Below, in pieces: positions 1 to 61,252 of a stretch of 64,000 bases of DNA. The DNA is taken from positions 17,599,358 through 17,663,357 of the forward strand of contig NC_132887.1 of the NCBI RefSeq assembly GCF_030463535.1. Reading direction: 5' to 3'. A program made the translations under genes and the position numbers. Every line of letters starts with the position of its first letter. Within the stretch, counting starts at the first letter, position 1. The stretch is from Salminus brasiliensis. Its lineage: Eukaryota; Chordata; Actinopteri; Characiformes; Bryconidae. A model generated the notes under the pieces. That model was not told the origin of the DNA. It searched no databases and worked only from the letters and a program-made list of their open reading frames with translations.

Positions 1-49890
<49,890 letters not shown>

Positions 49891-52395
49891 TCATTCACGA
49901 CGACGAGCCCTCATGCAGCCTCTTATCCGCTCGGTCCGCTGTCAGAGCAGCTCGTCCGGCTAAACACAAGTGTGTCCTGACGACATCTTTAACTCGAAGT
50001 CCTCTCCTCAACTTTAGGCTGTTAGCATCCTGTGACGGCCACACGGCTTTACTTTTTTTGCTTTTCTTTTTTGAAGCGGTGTTAAGGTTTTTAAAAGCCT
50101 GCCTTGTACTTCTTTCACAGGTGTAAAGTATCTAGCAGCTACCTTCCCTCTGCTGCTGACCGGACTGGCGGCTTTGCACTTGTGCCTCGTCAAAGCCTGA
50201 AAAAACGGTCATTTCTCGAATCGTTTAAGCAGGACCGCCCAATCGTGAGCTGCAGCGTTGATTGACGTACAATCGGGCCAATCACGGTAAAGGAAATTCA
50301 CAGCGCAGCTTTGAGTGAGAAGTTACTGACCAATGGAGATCGTCAGAAAGGCTCAGTCATCGGTTAAACGTAGGTTTATTCAGACATTATTTATCCTGCA
50401 AGTGTACTGTTAGCTACATTATTCTATAGTATTTCTTTCTATTAATATTTTTTAATATTTTTAATACTCTGTGATCGACGATAGCTCGTAATTACTGCAG
50501 TTTGATTAAATATTTTGGTAGAATTGATTTATTTTACCACGCTGGAGGAGAGTAATTGAAGCGTGTCCTCCTCAATAAGACAGACAGGATGCCAGAGTAA
50601 GAAGCAGCGGTGGCGTAAGAACGTAAGGAGAAATATGATTTAAAGGATTTGTTTGCTGGTCTTTAAAAACTCAGACTCAGACTGGAAAACATCTGGAAAC
50701 AGGGACATTCAAATATGCATCCTAAAACCTATGAGCTGTAGTGGGAATACACTGAATTTGCCAACTATAATGTCTGTACAAATCCCAGATTGTGGCTTTA
50801 AGCATAGCTGATGAACTCCCCTGACCCCACTTTCCCACCCTGTCTCTCTCACACGCATGCAAACCATCCATATGCTGGCACAAATTCAAATGTGTTGTTA
50901 AATGAATATTTAAAGCGCTTAATCCGGATCAAATCAAAGTGTAGACTGATCTGTGACTCACAAAATACATTATGTTGCAGGCCATGATGTGTATGCAGGT
51001 GTAGGAGTGTTACACACTGTATGCACAGCTCCATTGTCTATCTCATACCCAAGTAAACAAGGGGATGTCAAGAGAAAAAGGACAAGTAGTTGTATTAAGT
51101 AGGGTGGATTTTTCTTTTTCCATTTCAAAGCACAATAAAGGCAAGAGCACAATAGAGAGACACAAAGTAGAGCAGTGTACAAAGCTGTTATACTCTCTGC
51201 ACCTCACAAGGCTAAGAAATTGGCCGTTTTGGGGTCATGCGCCACAACACAGCCTTCAGTTTACTTTACACCAGCCTCTTTAAGACTATTCCAATGGTCT
51301 CGAGTGTGTCTATGAAAAGGAAATACAGCGTGACTGTAATGGAGAACTGCAGTTATTTCAGGTGTTCACAGGGTTGAAGTTCAAAACGTCCAATAAAGTC
51401 AGATTGGTTGTGTTCCAGCCAAGCAAAATGGAGATCTATTGTAGCCTGACATCTCTGAAATGATGTCAGTGCTAAGGTGCTTATACATTTTGGCATATAT
51501 ATGTATATATATCCACACACTGAACTGAGAAAATGCTTCACGTTTGAAAGTGGATCCCCCTGCAGGTAAGAGAAAGAACTGCACAGGACATCTTCCAGCT
51601 GCTCTCAGTGGAAGTACCAAAGTTCTTCACTACAAAGCTTCAGTGTTGTTGTTTTACATCTGTGTGAGCCAAAGCAGTTCCACAGGTACGAATGAGAAGT
51701 GACTGAACACAACACAGCATGAACATCATAGATGCTTTTCCGAACTACATTTGCAGACAATAAAGTCCTCCGTTATGGTTTGTAATGATTAACAATGAAA
51801 AGAAAAACAAAATAAAAAGATTCTTGTTGTGTACATGAATGTCCACATGAATAAGCCAGGTAAAAAAAGCAAACAAACAAAAACCCAATAATGATAATAA
51901 AATATAAACCACTAAATGTTCATAATTCAGTTTACATGCTAAATCGTTAAACTTACTTTTTAAAAGTAACATCGAATCAGTCAAAATCAATTTATTTCCA
52001 CTACATTTTGTTCTATTCCAGCCCAAAACATGGACAGTTTAAACTGATTTTAGTGATATTCTATCTTGGTTAAAAAAAGCACCAATATTGCAATATGTAA
52101 CTAAGAAAAACTGTATGACTACCAAATAAACAAAAATTAGTACATTAATTCAGATCAAGTGAATGCAGAATTAACCACAACAAAGATAGATCAGCCAGAG
52201 ATGGCACATTTTTGCACAACCAAAGGCTTTTCAAAACCAGTAATGGCTTGTAAAAGCAATGCCCTTCTTTCAGGTAAACCAGGAATACACCTTCCAAACA
52301 AATGTAAGCACTTGTTTTCAAACAGGAGCTAACAACACATGGCCTCCTCACCACAATTCAGAGTTGGAGCTAAAGGAGTCACTCTTCGGAATGCA

Positions 52396-52414
52396 CCCCC
52401 CCCCCCCCCCCCCC
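52396..52414 (+). repeat. poly-C run
   Basis: About 19 consecutive C (G on the minus strand). Assemblies and reads often err at such runs. Confidence 0.9.
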
Positions 52415-52811
52415 ACAGACGTTTACTCTCTACTAATTTAGGCTTTTCATAATATACTGAGACAAATTGGTGATAACTTATCATCATCATCCCATAATTA
52501 AGAATTATGAATACAACTAAAAATGATTCCACCACAACAGGAATGGTTATGTTACAGGCATTGAACTTTTGCCTTCAAGTGAAATTCCTCAAAAACATGT
52601 AGTTTTCATTCTGCAATTTGTTTTTTCCAAAATAGCAAAATGACTCCATATATACAGTCATCATATAACAAGTCTTTGTTCTTAGCCAAGGGCGTGACTT
52701 AATTTAGGAAGATGCCGCTTCATAGAAATGTACAGTTCAAAAACAATTTCACCAGACCACACCCACAATACTGGAACTTGAGGAATGGAACAATATCTGT
52801 GGAAAACACAG

Positions 52812-52812
<1 letters not shown>

Positions 52813-52846
<34 letters not shown>

Positions 52847-52876
52847 TACATACAAACACACACACACACACACACT
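52813..52876 (+). repeat. (AC)n microsatellite, compound
   Basis: Two CA blocks separated by cataca units. Confidence 0.95.
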
Positions 52877-53802
52877 CATTCACCGCAAGTGTTGCACTTT
52901 CACTTCTGTTTGTAAATGTGTCTCTGTTCAGACCACGCTCAAAAACATTGATGACACTTGACATTGCATTTCACCTGCCATTTATTTTTGGACAGCCCAC
53001 CCCACCGACTACGTCTCATGACACATGATACAGAGATGAATAGAGAGAATGTCAAGTGTCATAATGCTTTACTAAAGCTTCATGAAAGTTTCATGAGCTT
53101 CACAAGATCAATTGCTCAGATGCATTCCATAGCCACTAAAGGAGAGAAAGGGGTAGCGACAGTCTTTTTGTCCCTTACAAGTAGCTATATTTCATCAGTT
53201 TTGCTCGTAATTTCAGAGCTGACTGGGAGGTTTGCACGTGCACAATGACACATCAATGCAGGACTGACACTTAACATGGAGTACGGAGCTATTTCAAGTT
53301 TCCGATCTTCTAGGGTTGACGTATAGATGTGTATGTGTGTGTGTGTATGCGTCCACTGACAGATGAATAGGTCATGAAGTCTCTCCTCGTGCCAAAAGCA
53401 AAGAAAGTCTTCTGATGCTGTTTCCCTCTTACTCCCAGACTGCCTAGTGTGTAACACTTCTCCACTCATTCTCCATGTGATTAAAAAATTACAAACACAA
53501 AAGACATACATGAATATTAGAACAAATCAGCTGACTGCTGCTGAATTTTTCAAAAGTTCACATTACAGTACTGTGAGTTATTAGACTGAAAAAGAAAAAA
53601 AAGTTGGAAAGGCATAAGGAATCCATCACCCCATCATCAACACCATCATAACCATCATAGTAAAATGTTTATTTCTGATTACAGATATATTAATAATATC
53701 AGTTATTATTGTTATTAATTATTATTCACTTTGTGTGTGTTGTTTTTTTTCTACTATTTGTTCAGAGGAAGAGGTGGTGGATGGTAAGGGAGCAGAAGGC
53801 GG

Positions 53803-54140
53803 TCACTGTGAGGAGGCCTTGGTGGCTATCGTGGACACGCAGTGCTGCTGGAAGTTGGGGGACATGGCTGGGGTGCAGCCCAGTCTCTGGCACGAACCCT
53901 TCAAGCCTCCCTCGCCCTCCACAATCCACGGGCTGCTGCTGCTGTCCGGCTCCTTGCCCAGTAGGCCACAGCACTCTTGCGAGGGGGCGCAGCTCCGCTC
54001 TCCCGAGGCTAGGGCTGTTAGCTGTCCGGAGGTGGGCTGAGCCGAGGGCGGAGCCAGGCAGTCACTGGATGACTGGCCTTGGAGGACGCTAGTAATGTGG
54101 TTGAGCAGATCGCTGAAGAATTCTGGAACACCCTCATATC
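53803..54140 (-). CDS. itpk1: itpk1 last coding exon with stop
   Basis: Completes Gly301, then YEGVPEFFSDLLNHITSVLQ closes the kinase fold. A low-complexity Ser/Pro/Gly tail follows and ends QQHCVSTIATKASSQ, then a TGA stop at 53803-53805. The middle of the tail differs strongly from the remembered mammalian sequence while the final ~25 residues are well conserved. Acceptor tcccag at 54141-54145. The opposite-strand open frames over this exon are shadows. Confidence 0.95.
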
Positions 54141-57100
54141 CTGGGAAGAGATAGGGAACAGAGGGAAAGTATGTAGCAGCTAGAGAGCATGGGCTATAGC
54201 AAGAGTCATGGACGACAAGAGTTCCACACAGTCTGGCGATTCCCCTACTCCTATTCCAACACACAGACTAAACCTGGTAGTGTTGTAAAACCTGATAGTG
54301 TTGTAGTAGATACAGACAGAACTTATATTGTATGTACTGTCATATATAAAGTCATGTACTGTCAAATATAGTGTAACAATATACACTATATGGACAAAGG
54401 TATTGAGACGCCTGGTCATTCATTGGTTCTTCCAAAATTAAAAAAAGTTTAATGCCACTTTTGTTTCTACTGTCCAGGAAAGGCTTTCTACTAGACTTAA
54501 TGAGGTCAGGATGTTGGTTAATCACCACCCCACCTCATCCCTAACTTATCCCCATTCAAACAACACTATGGAAAAATGACATTTGTAGTGGTTTGTGAGG
54601 TAAGTCAGGATATGTAATTCACGCTTACAGGACATGCTAAGAAATACAGAACCACCACTGAGGTGGTACAGTAAAATGACCAGATTTCACACAAATATGA
54701 CTCACAGCATTATGCAGTTTTCGCAAGCGTTATCCTGACTGCTTACTGCAGTTAACAGCATGCCCTACTTCGGGCAAGTGGAGCATCACACCGATTTTGT
54801 TATTTTAGGGTAGAAATGCTCCATAATGTTGCTTTAAAGTAGCTGAATGCATTCATTAGAAGGGGTGTCCACAAACATTTGCACATAAAGCATGCTTTAT
54901 CACTAGCATAATTAGTTTAATTGGATTAGATGCTGCTCAGTATGTCAAGTATTACCTACAATAAAAACTGCTCATGTTCCAACTTCCAAAACCTTAGAAA
55001 GTACCATGATGTGATTTTTTTTTTTTTTGCATATTGTATTGTTAATTTCTCTTTAAAAGGGTGTAATTGCATTATGATGCTATTATATTATCAATATAAC
55101 ATTGGCATAAAATAGCCTTAAAATGACAGACAATTTATTATAATGTAATATTGTTTATTGCAATTATTTCTGTGTCAATACAATACCGCAAAACAACTAA
55201 AGAGGAGGCTATAAGCTCACGCTGTATATGTACTTCATAGTAATTAGGATCAATACTGTGATCCATTCTAGAATGGGCTTAAGTTCTATCACAAAGATTT
55301 GGACAAATCTCTGATGGAATTACCCTGATACCTGGGTAAAACCCTCGACATAATTATTCTACATGAACTAGGTAGCGGAAAGTGGCAACGTTAAAAATAA
55401 ACAAAGACATACCAGGGAATGCATTGATGTCGATGACTGCATGTTGGCCTGTCTGGTTGTTGATGATGACGTCAATTCCAAAGAGAGACACCCCCAAAGC
55501 CTGCCGCAAGGATCTAGACAGCTCCCTGATGACATCATCATTAGGTGGCTGGGAAACACCCTCTACATTATCTCTCTGTAAAAAAGGGAACAGGAAGAGG
55601 CACCTTTTGTAATACACTAAACGCAAACCTGGTTCCTTAAAATAAGTGTTCTTAGATTTTCTTTAGAAGTTCACTTTTCAAAAGCATTCCTACAAAAAAT
55701 TTGTAAGTTGGTAAAATAGCTGAAAGTGGCAAATAAGAGGGTATGAACACACTTTCAGACGTTTCAGAGGTACTTACAGAGGTGAGGTCAGAGGACGACT
55801 CTGGCTTTGACACATTGTGGCTGTTGAAGAATATAGCTTTCCTGTCTGAAAAGACAGACACAGATAAATTAATAAGCAAGTCTTAAGATCTAACCCTTCC
55901 TTGAACTCTTCTTGTATGCGAGTTTAGGTGTAACTGTGCAGAGGGGCCACTAGGCTGCAGCAGAGGCCAGCAGCTGGGAGCACCAGTCTGTTAGAATGAG
56001 AGACTGGAAGGCACAGGCAGGAGCAGATAGAGGCAAGTTGATTTTCCAAGAGGATGCTTATATTTACAACCATAGGAAGCCTCTGTGTGGAATTCTACTG
56101 TACAGGCAGGTTTACATATTTTAGATTGGTTTGAAGTGTATGGTGGTTTGGGCACACAGTTTGCATAATATCAGCTTCTATTACTTGCTAGCTGCATTAG
56201 CCTCATAGCTCCAGTTCAAAGCTAAATATACAATCATCCAACAGAAATCATGTCTTTATGGATCTGCTGGATTTGGGGAGAAATGTGGAACGTAAACTGC
56301 ATTTTCGGCTGAACTACTGCTTTAAAAACCTTATCTTTGTGGGCAAGTGGGTGGAGGAGCGTTGCTATTTTCATTTTCTTTTAATGTACCAGCATTAGTC
56401 ATCAGCAAATCCCCCTAATGCATGGCGGCAGCCAACCCGAGAGCTCACATGCTTCCTTATAGACATGTGTAACCAGCAGCGGACTGACAGGACAGAGGAA
56501 GTAACCTAGGCTTCCAACCCAGAAAATACACACAGTCAGTTTTACACTTACGAACCCTTAGTCTGATGTAGCATCATGTGGTATCATCAGGCGGCCCTGG
56601 TGTTAGGCAAGTGACCCATGTTCTTGTAATCAGCATTCAAATTCGACAAGAAACACTACCAACTACAAGGCTTAGTAATGAGGTTGAGGAGTACACAAAG
56701 TTTGTCGCTGTTTTTGATTTTGACTGAATATCACTGTAATTCATTCTTAAGTCCAGATGATTTCTATGGGTCTGTTCATGAGGATTTCTTTTTGGTGCTG
56801 ACGTGAGAGTGATGAACAAGCTTTTCTTAAACATTCAAACAGATGCAATACATCATATCATCACAGAAAAGCACCCAAAGCAAACATGGGCAAAAGTACT
56901 GAGACACCTGGTCACTGAGTAACTGTCTCTAGTGTCCATAGAAGGCTTTCTACTAGATTTTGCAGCAATGTTGTGAGGACCACCCCACCTCTTCTTCAAC
57001 TCCCCAACTTAACCCAAAAGTACTGGATGGAGCACATGGAACATAATTCCAAAGAACGCAGTTCTACTGCTCCACAGTTCAATGCTGGGGGGCTTCATAC

Positions 57101-59996
57101 CCCTCTAGCCCTCTTGTGACTCTATAGGCATGGTGCCAATAGAGTCCCATTCTTTTGGCAACACTTCTCTACAGGGACTAGACAAGCTGTGTGTTTGTGT
57201 GCATTTGCACATCTGTGTCAGCAATAGGTGCAACTTCAAGTGGCTAAATGAATTCATTAGAAGAGGTGTCCGCAAACATTTGAAAATAACTGCCTGGAAA
57301 TAACTCTTTTAGACCTTTTGTAATTCTTAGCAACAGGAAGCCCAAACCAAAATGAACCAGGAAACTGTGAGGTGTTTAGAAACTATGAGCTTTGGCTCAA
57401 ACACTTTCAGTGGTGCTTTCCTTCTTCTTGAATCCTTTTATCAGTCTCTCTCGTCACTAAACTCTAGCATGATCGAGGCAATTAGAATTGTGCCGACCTC
57501 TAGAAGTTTGAATACAGCTAGCTGGTTTCTCCAACAGCAGGTACTGCCGATTTGCATAGTAGCTTGTACCGTATGGTATGCAAAAGGCTTGCACTCTGGA
57601 AAGGTACAGTACTGAAAGCTTGACTCAGGTAGGCTTTATGCTGACTGTGTTAAAACAAGAGCAAGATCATCACACTTTCTGTCACACTTCAACCACTCAA
57701 ACAGCCAAACGTTTGTGAAACACAACAGGTCTGCTAGCCTCAGTTCCTGGTTTTGTTTGCAATGTGCTCGACTCAAAACTGGGTTTTTATTACTCAAGAA
57801 CAAACCCTAAACATTTGCTTCGAGTTGAAACCTCTTAAGCAATTAAATATTCATTAGAATTGTTATTTTGCTGCCCAAACTGGAATACACACTTATACAG
57901 TTATATGTGCACACAGTGGAGAATGCAGTGGAGGTTTGCAATTCTAGAGGGCATAACTGCAGGTCAGTATCACGTAACCAGAACTGAGCCCCAATCACTC
58001 ATAGACCACAGTTCTTAGCCACAAAGTACCAACCACGTGAAGCATCACACAGCAGCAGCAGGTATTATCATACGTAACCATACGCTCAACATAAGGGGTG
58101 CTGAATGCTCACCGGCTGGGCCAGACGGGAAGTTCTTAAGGGAAGGTCTCTCGACCACAGTGTACGAGTCGCCTACTACAAACACCTTATACAGCACTGC
58201 GTTGTGGTTGATGAAGCTCTGGATTACACATGGGGGCTTCACGTCCTTCAGGTCCTCAGCACTAAAGATGATTGCCATCTGCAGAGACAGGGAGACAAGT
58301 GGCCAATATTAGGAGGTGAGAACTCCTCACACAAAAAATCAACAACTTTTTTCATATACACTTCATGGACAAATGTATTGGGACACTTGCTCATTCATTG
58401 TTTCTTCGGAAATCAAGAGTATTTAAAAACTAACATATTTCTTTTTTATTTTTAATCCTGCTTTTGCCATTTATTAGAAGGGGTGTCCACAAACATTTGC
58501 CCATTAAACATAGCATCTAAATAAAATCATTAGTGCCATGTGCATAAAATAGTAATGAATATATAAAAAAACAGAAAGAAGGAATGAAAAAAACGTAATA
58601 AAATCAACATAGATTGAAAATACTTGAAAATAGAGGGAAAATATAGTAATAAGAGCAGGTTAAAGAATACTAAGCTAAATAAAAATGTTAAATGCTCTTT
58701 ACCCTCTTCATATTTTGGGAACCAAGAGTGGTTCCTGGTTTTGTTTCCATTCCGTTATAACACAGGAACAACGCCAGTTGCATTGCTTTGCATGTAGTTA
58801 CCAAATAGTAATTCTTGAGGTGTAATGTCATGGAGCATAAGGGGTTAAAAGAAGCATCAATAGGAGTTCATCCTGGGAGCACTTGATGTCAGATGTTGTA
58901 TATTGTTACTAAGCCATTACGAGATTTCAGAGATTTCAACCCAGTAAAATAATTTTCAAAGCTAAATGAGAAAAACAGGCAGTGTAATGAAGCGAGAACA
59001 GGTGCTCAAAATGTTCTCTTTCTCGAAAAGATCCTTGAAGTCGGCCAGTAGACCATTATCATACTTCCGCGTTCATTAATGTGAATACTACGGTGAGTAA
59101 TTTGTTGAGGGATTATTTACTTTTGTAAGGTGATAGCACTACTGAAACAGCCAGGACTGTGATGATGATGATGATGATGATTAAGGAACTCTGCACTGTT
59201 CAGCTTTAATAAAACACATTCATTAGAATGGTGGACTCAATCCGGATGTGAAGTTTAATACATTTTGTTTTCTTGTTTAAAAAAAGCAGAGCTACAAAAA
59301 ACAAAGCATTAACAATCCAGTGAGTCTGAAACAGCGGAAAGAACTAGGTAAGCATGTAGGTATGAGTATGTGTGCAAGTGTAAATAGTTGATAACCTGCG
59401 GTCAGCTACCACTGATTAGAGAGATAGAGTGAGGTATGGTGTAGTCTTACCTCATGGGAGTTGGTTCCGTGTGCAACCCGTGTTTTGCAAACTGAGGGAT
59501 GAAAAAAAGAGAAAAGACAGACATGCTTTATAGTGCAATAAAGGAGAACACCCACACACAAACACCTTGTATCACCAACTTTACAGGATAGAGGGAAAAA
59601 ACCTTCTTAGCTTTCAATGGAAGTCAGTGGACAAATCTTTTATTCCAATTCATTTTCCACATTTTCCAAATTTCAACACAATGTGAAGAACAACTGCCAT
59701 ATTCACATCAGGTCAGAAAGTGAAAAATGGCAAAAATGATCAGGCTTTGTGAGGTTTTACAGCATGCAACCGATGTCCTGTGATTCTGCACTGACAAAAC
59801 CTGATGACGAACCCTGCATTAAGATATAATGGGGCGACTAAGTAAAACAAGCTGCCACTTCCTTTGGCTTTTCCCGGCAGGAAGGGGAGGGACTTACTGA
59901 AGGGGAATGTAAGACCATGTTGCTTGATCTGTTCCAGTGTGTCTGGCCCGCACTCACTGTTCAGCACCATGAACGGAGGAGAGCAGATCCGCTCAT
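53803..59996 (-). CDS. itpk1: itpk1, inositol-tetrakisphosphate 1-kinase (last six coding exons)
   Basis: This is a spliced minus-strand gene, 5' truncated by the window edge. Six exons join in one frame from about residue 122 to a stop at 53803-53805, giving a predicted full length of about 412 (human 414, from memory). ITPK1 is a cytosolic ATP-grasp kinase that phosphorylates inositol tris- and tetrakisphosphates on the route to InsP5/InsP6. Using human numbering, which fits without gaps through residue 301, the sequence shows the ATP-binding Lys157 in FPFICKTR and the substrate-loop histidines 162 and 167 in VAHGTNSHE. It also shows the Mg2+ ligands Asp281 in FGIDVI and Asp295/Asn297 in VIDINAFPG. 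Teleosts often have two copies (itpk1a/itpk1b); which one this is cannot be told here. Exons 5' of 59996 were not found up to 64000. Confidence 0.95.
54383..54887 (+). mobile_element. family-A MITE, copy 3, interrupted
   Basis: The 5' end acactatatggacaaaggta and body run to about 54569. The 3' end agctgaatgcattcattaga and aggggtgtccacaaacattt lies at 54841-54880. The intervening ~270 bp belong to family B (54590-54840). Confidence 0.7.
54590..54840 (+). mobile_element. family-B element nested in MITE copy 3
   Basis: Carries aatatgactcacagcattat, then gcgttatcctgactgcttac and an end tccataatgttgctttaaag. These match the 23.6-kb copy and the small fragment at about 3362-3392. It sits exactly between the two halves of the family-A copy. 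Confidence 0.55.
55413..55575 (-). CDS. itpk1: itpk1 internal exon e (metal-binding residues)
   Basis: Residues about 247-300 plus one base. Encodes RDNVEGVSQPPNDDVIRELS, then QALGVSLFGIDVIINNQTGQ and HAVIDINAFP. It contains Asp281, Asp295 and Asn297, the Mg2+ ligands of the catalytic centre in human numbering. Acceptor tttacag, donor gtatgt, phase 1. Confidence 0.95.
55778..55845 (-). CDS. itpk1: itpk1 internal exon d (68 bp)
   Basis: Completes Asp224, then RKAIFFNSHNVSKPESSSDL plus TS. The SHNVSKPESSS segment carries conserved serines that contact nucleotide/substrate in the family. Acceptor tttcag, donor gtaagt, phase 0. Confidence 0.93.
55846..58112 (-). other. itpk1: itpk1 intron between exons c and d
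   Basis: Intron of 2267 bp. Contains one near full-length family-A MITE (56885-57287). No coding or RNA signal otherwise. Confidence 0.6.
56885..57287 (+). mobile_element. family-A MITE, copy 4 (near full length)
   Basis: Begins catgggcaaaagtactgaga and ends attagaagaggtgtccgcaa and acatttg. Holds all internal landmarks, including aaaagtactggatggagcac and caatgctggggggcttcata, making it the best reference copy on the plus strand. Confidence 0.7.
58113..58278 (-). CDS. itpk1: itpk1 internal exon c
   Basis: Residues about 169-223. Encodes MAIIFSAEDLKDVKPPCVIQ then SFINHNAVLYKVFVVGDSYT and RPSLKNFPSGPA. The FINHNAVLYKVFV stretch is the ATP-binding beta region of the ATP-grasp fold. Acceptor tctgcag, donor gtgagc, phase 1. 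Confidence 0.95.
58279..59450 (-). other. itpk1: itpk1 intron between exons b and c
   Basis: Intron of 1172 bp. Holds an internally deleted family-A MITE (58358-58507) and a short ATG trinucleotide repeat at about 59159-59180. Confidence 0.6.
58358..58507 (+). mobile_element. family-A MITE, copy 5 (internal deletion)
   Basis: Both ends are present (acttcatggacaaatgtatt and ttattagaaggggtgtccac) but the middle ~300 bp are missing. This leaves a 150-bp element with the two terminal regions close together. Confidence 0.65.
59451..59491 (-). CDS. itpk1: itpk1 internal exon b (41 bp)
   Basis: Very short exon: completes Ile155, then CKTRVAHGTNSHE. It holds the ATP-contacting Lys157 and the two His residues of the substrate-binding loop (family knowledge), so skipping it would remove the active-site core and shift the frame. 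Acceptor cctcag, donor gtaaga, phase 0. Confidence 0.93.
59898..59996 (-). CDS. itpk1: itpk1 internal exon a (first in window)
   Basis: Completes a split Asp codon (about residue 122). Encodes ERICSPPFMVLNSECGPDTL then EQIKQHGLTFPF. Acceptor tctgcag, donor gtaagt, phase 1. It forms part of the ATP-grasp central domain. A CA/CT microsatellite lies about 50 bp upstream of its acceptor. Confidence 0.94.
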
Positions 59997-60043
59997 CTGC
60001 AGACGGGGAGAAAGAGAGAGAGAGAAAAAATATATATGAGCAA

Positions 60044-60045
<2 letters not shown>

Positions 60046-60139
<94 letters not shown>

Positions 60140-60146
60140 CAGAGAG
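60046..60146 (+). repeat. compound (TG)n(AG)n microsatellite
   Basis: About 17 TG units, then about 30 AG units. In the itpk1 transcript this reads as (CU)n followed by (CA)n, ending about 50 nt before the acceptor of exon a. Confidence 0.95.
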
Positions 60147-60882
60147 AGACAGAGACATGGCAGGACCCAAAAACATGTAGTTGAGAATAGATTTGACAGT
60201 GGTAAAGAATTCCCACAATAAAATGTTTCCAAAATGAGTAACAGGTAATTCTACCGAGAAGCTCCGCCTTCTGAGGGAAAGTGTGTTGGGCAAGAGCGGA
60301 TGTTACCCTGAGTCACCCCCACCCCATAAAACAAGTGCACGCTGCTAGTTCTGAAAGCTCCTCACTCATCAGTTCCTGCTCTTCCCTATTTACACTACTG
60401 ACCCAGAAACAATGGCCAGATAGCATTCAGCCCAGTCTCCCTCTGCATAACACAGGAGCCAGCAAATAGGGCTGGAGCGATCTGCCCCAAGCGTTCAAGG
60501 CTTTGTATGAAAACACTTGTCTTCTCACTGCCTCACACCTCTCCCGGTGACAAGCAAACAATGTGGTGGTAATGGAAGAAAAGAATCGATATCTGTAAAT
60601 CAATAGCAGCTGTATGTTCAAAACCATGTGCCAGGCCGGGATTCTGTGTGCGGTTACTAAGTCACTAGTCTTGACTTTAACTGCCAGCTGCTCCCACGGA
60701 CTATCAAACTGTCTGCATAAAACACTATGATTAACAGAGTTTCAGCCTCAAATGCTGCGCCCACAGAGGTACACAGACTGTCTGATGTATACTGTAAGCT
60801 ATGAAGGCCACAACTACTGGAATTTTGTCAGTTCCACTTTGATTGGCTATCCGCCCTACCATGAATTAAGGAATGAGAAGTG

Positions 60883-61252
60883 CACTATATATGTCTTAAA
60901 TGTTTGTAGACATCCCCTCTAATGAATGCATCCCAGTTAAGTTGCACACACTGCTCACACAGATGTGCGAATGTGTACACAGTTTGTTTAGACCCTGTTC
61001 ATAAGGACTGCCAATAGAATAGGACTCTCTGGAGCAGATAAACCATGAATGTCTAATGCCAGGCATTGACTAGATGGTATAAAGCCCCCCTAGCATTGAG
61101 CTGTGGAGCACCGGAACTGTGTTCTCTGGAATGATGGTGCAGCAATTCTGACCTTTACTCCAACAAAAGCAGGATAAACTTTTTAATACCTTTGATGTCA
61201 GCAATGAAACAACGAATGAGCATGTGTCCCAATACTTTTGTCCATATAGTGC
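60883..61252 (-). mobile_element. family-A MITE, copy 6 (minus orientation)
   Basis: The plus strand begins gcactatatatgtcttaaat and ends ttttgtccatatagtgc, showing short inverted termini (CACTATAT..ATATAGTG). The interior is the reverse complement of copy 4, e.g. gagtcctattctattggcag on the minus strand. Confidence 0.7.

Larger units (their letters stand above)
50301..53802 (-). other. intergenic DNA plus itpk1 3' UTR (extent unknown)
   Basis: Between the itpk1 stop and the eml5 promoter I see no open frame with family resemblance. Minus-strand AATAAA signals occur at 53668-53673, 52981-52986, 51991-51996 and 50375-50380, so the itpk1 3' UTR could be anywhere from about 0.15 to 3.4 kb. The stretch holds a poly-C run (52396-52414) and CA repeats (52813-52876). 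Confidence 0.5.
54141..55412 (-). other. itpk1: itpk1 intron between exons e and last
   Basis: Intron of 1272 bp. It is largely occupied by a family-A MITE (54383-54887) that is interrupted by a family-B element. The remainder is AT-rich. Confidence 0.6.

Noticed and set aside
53709..54092. Plus-strand open frames of 101-127 codons
   Set aside because: They lie antisense over the itpk1 last coding exon, whose minus-strand reading matches the family.
59740..60293. Open frames with Leu-Ser and His-Thr repeats
   Set aside because: They run through the TG/AG microsatellite; only the part at 59898-59996 is coding, as itpk1 exon a.
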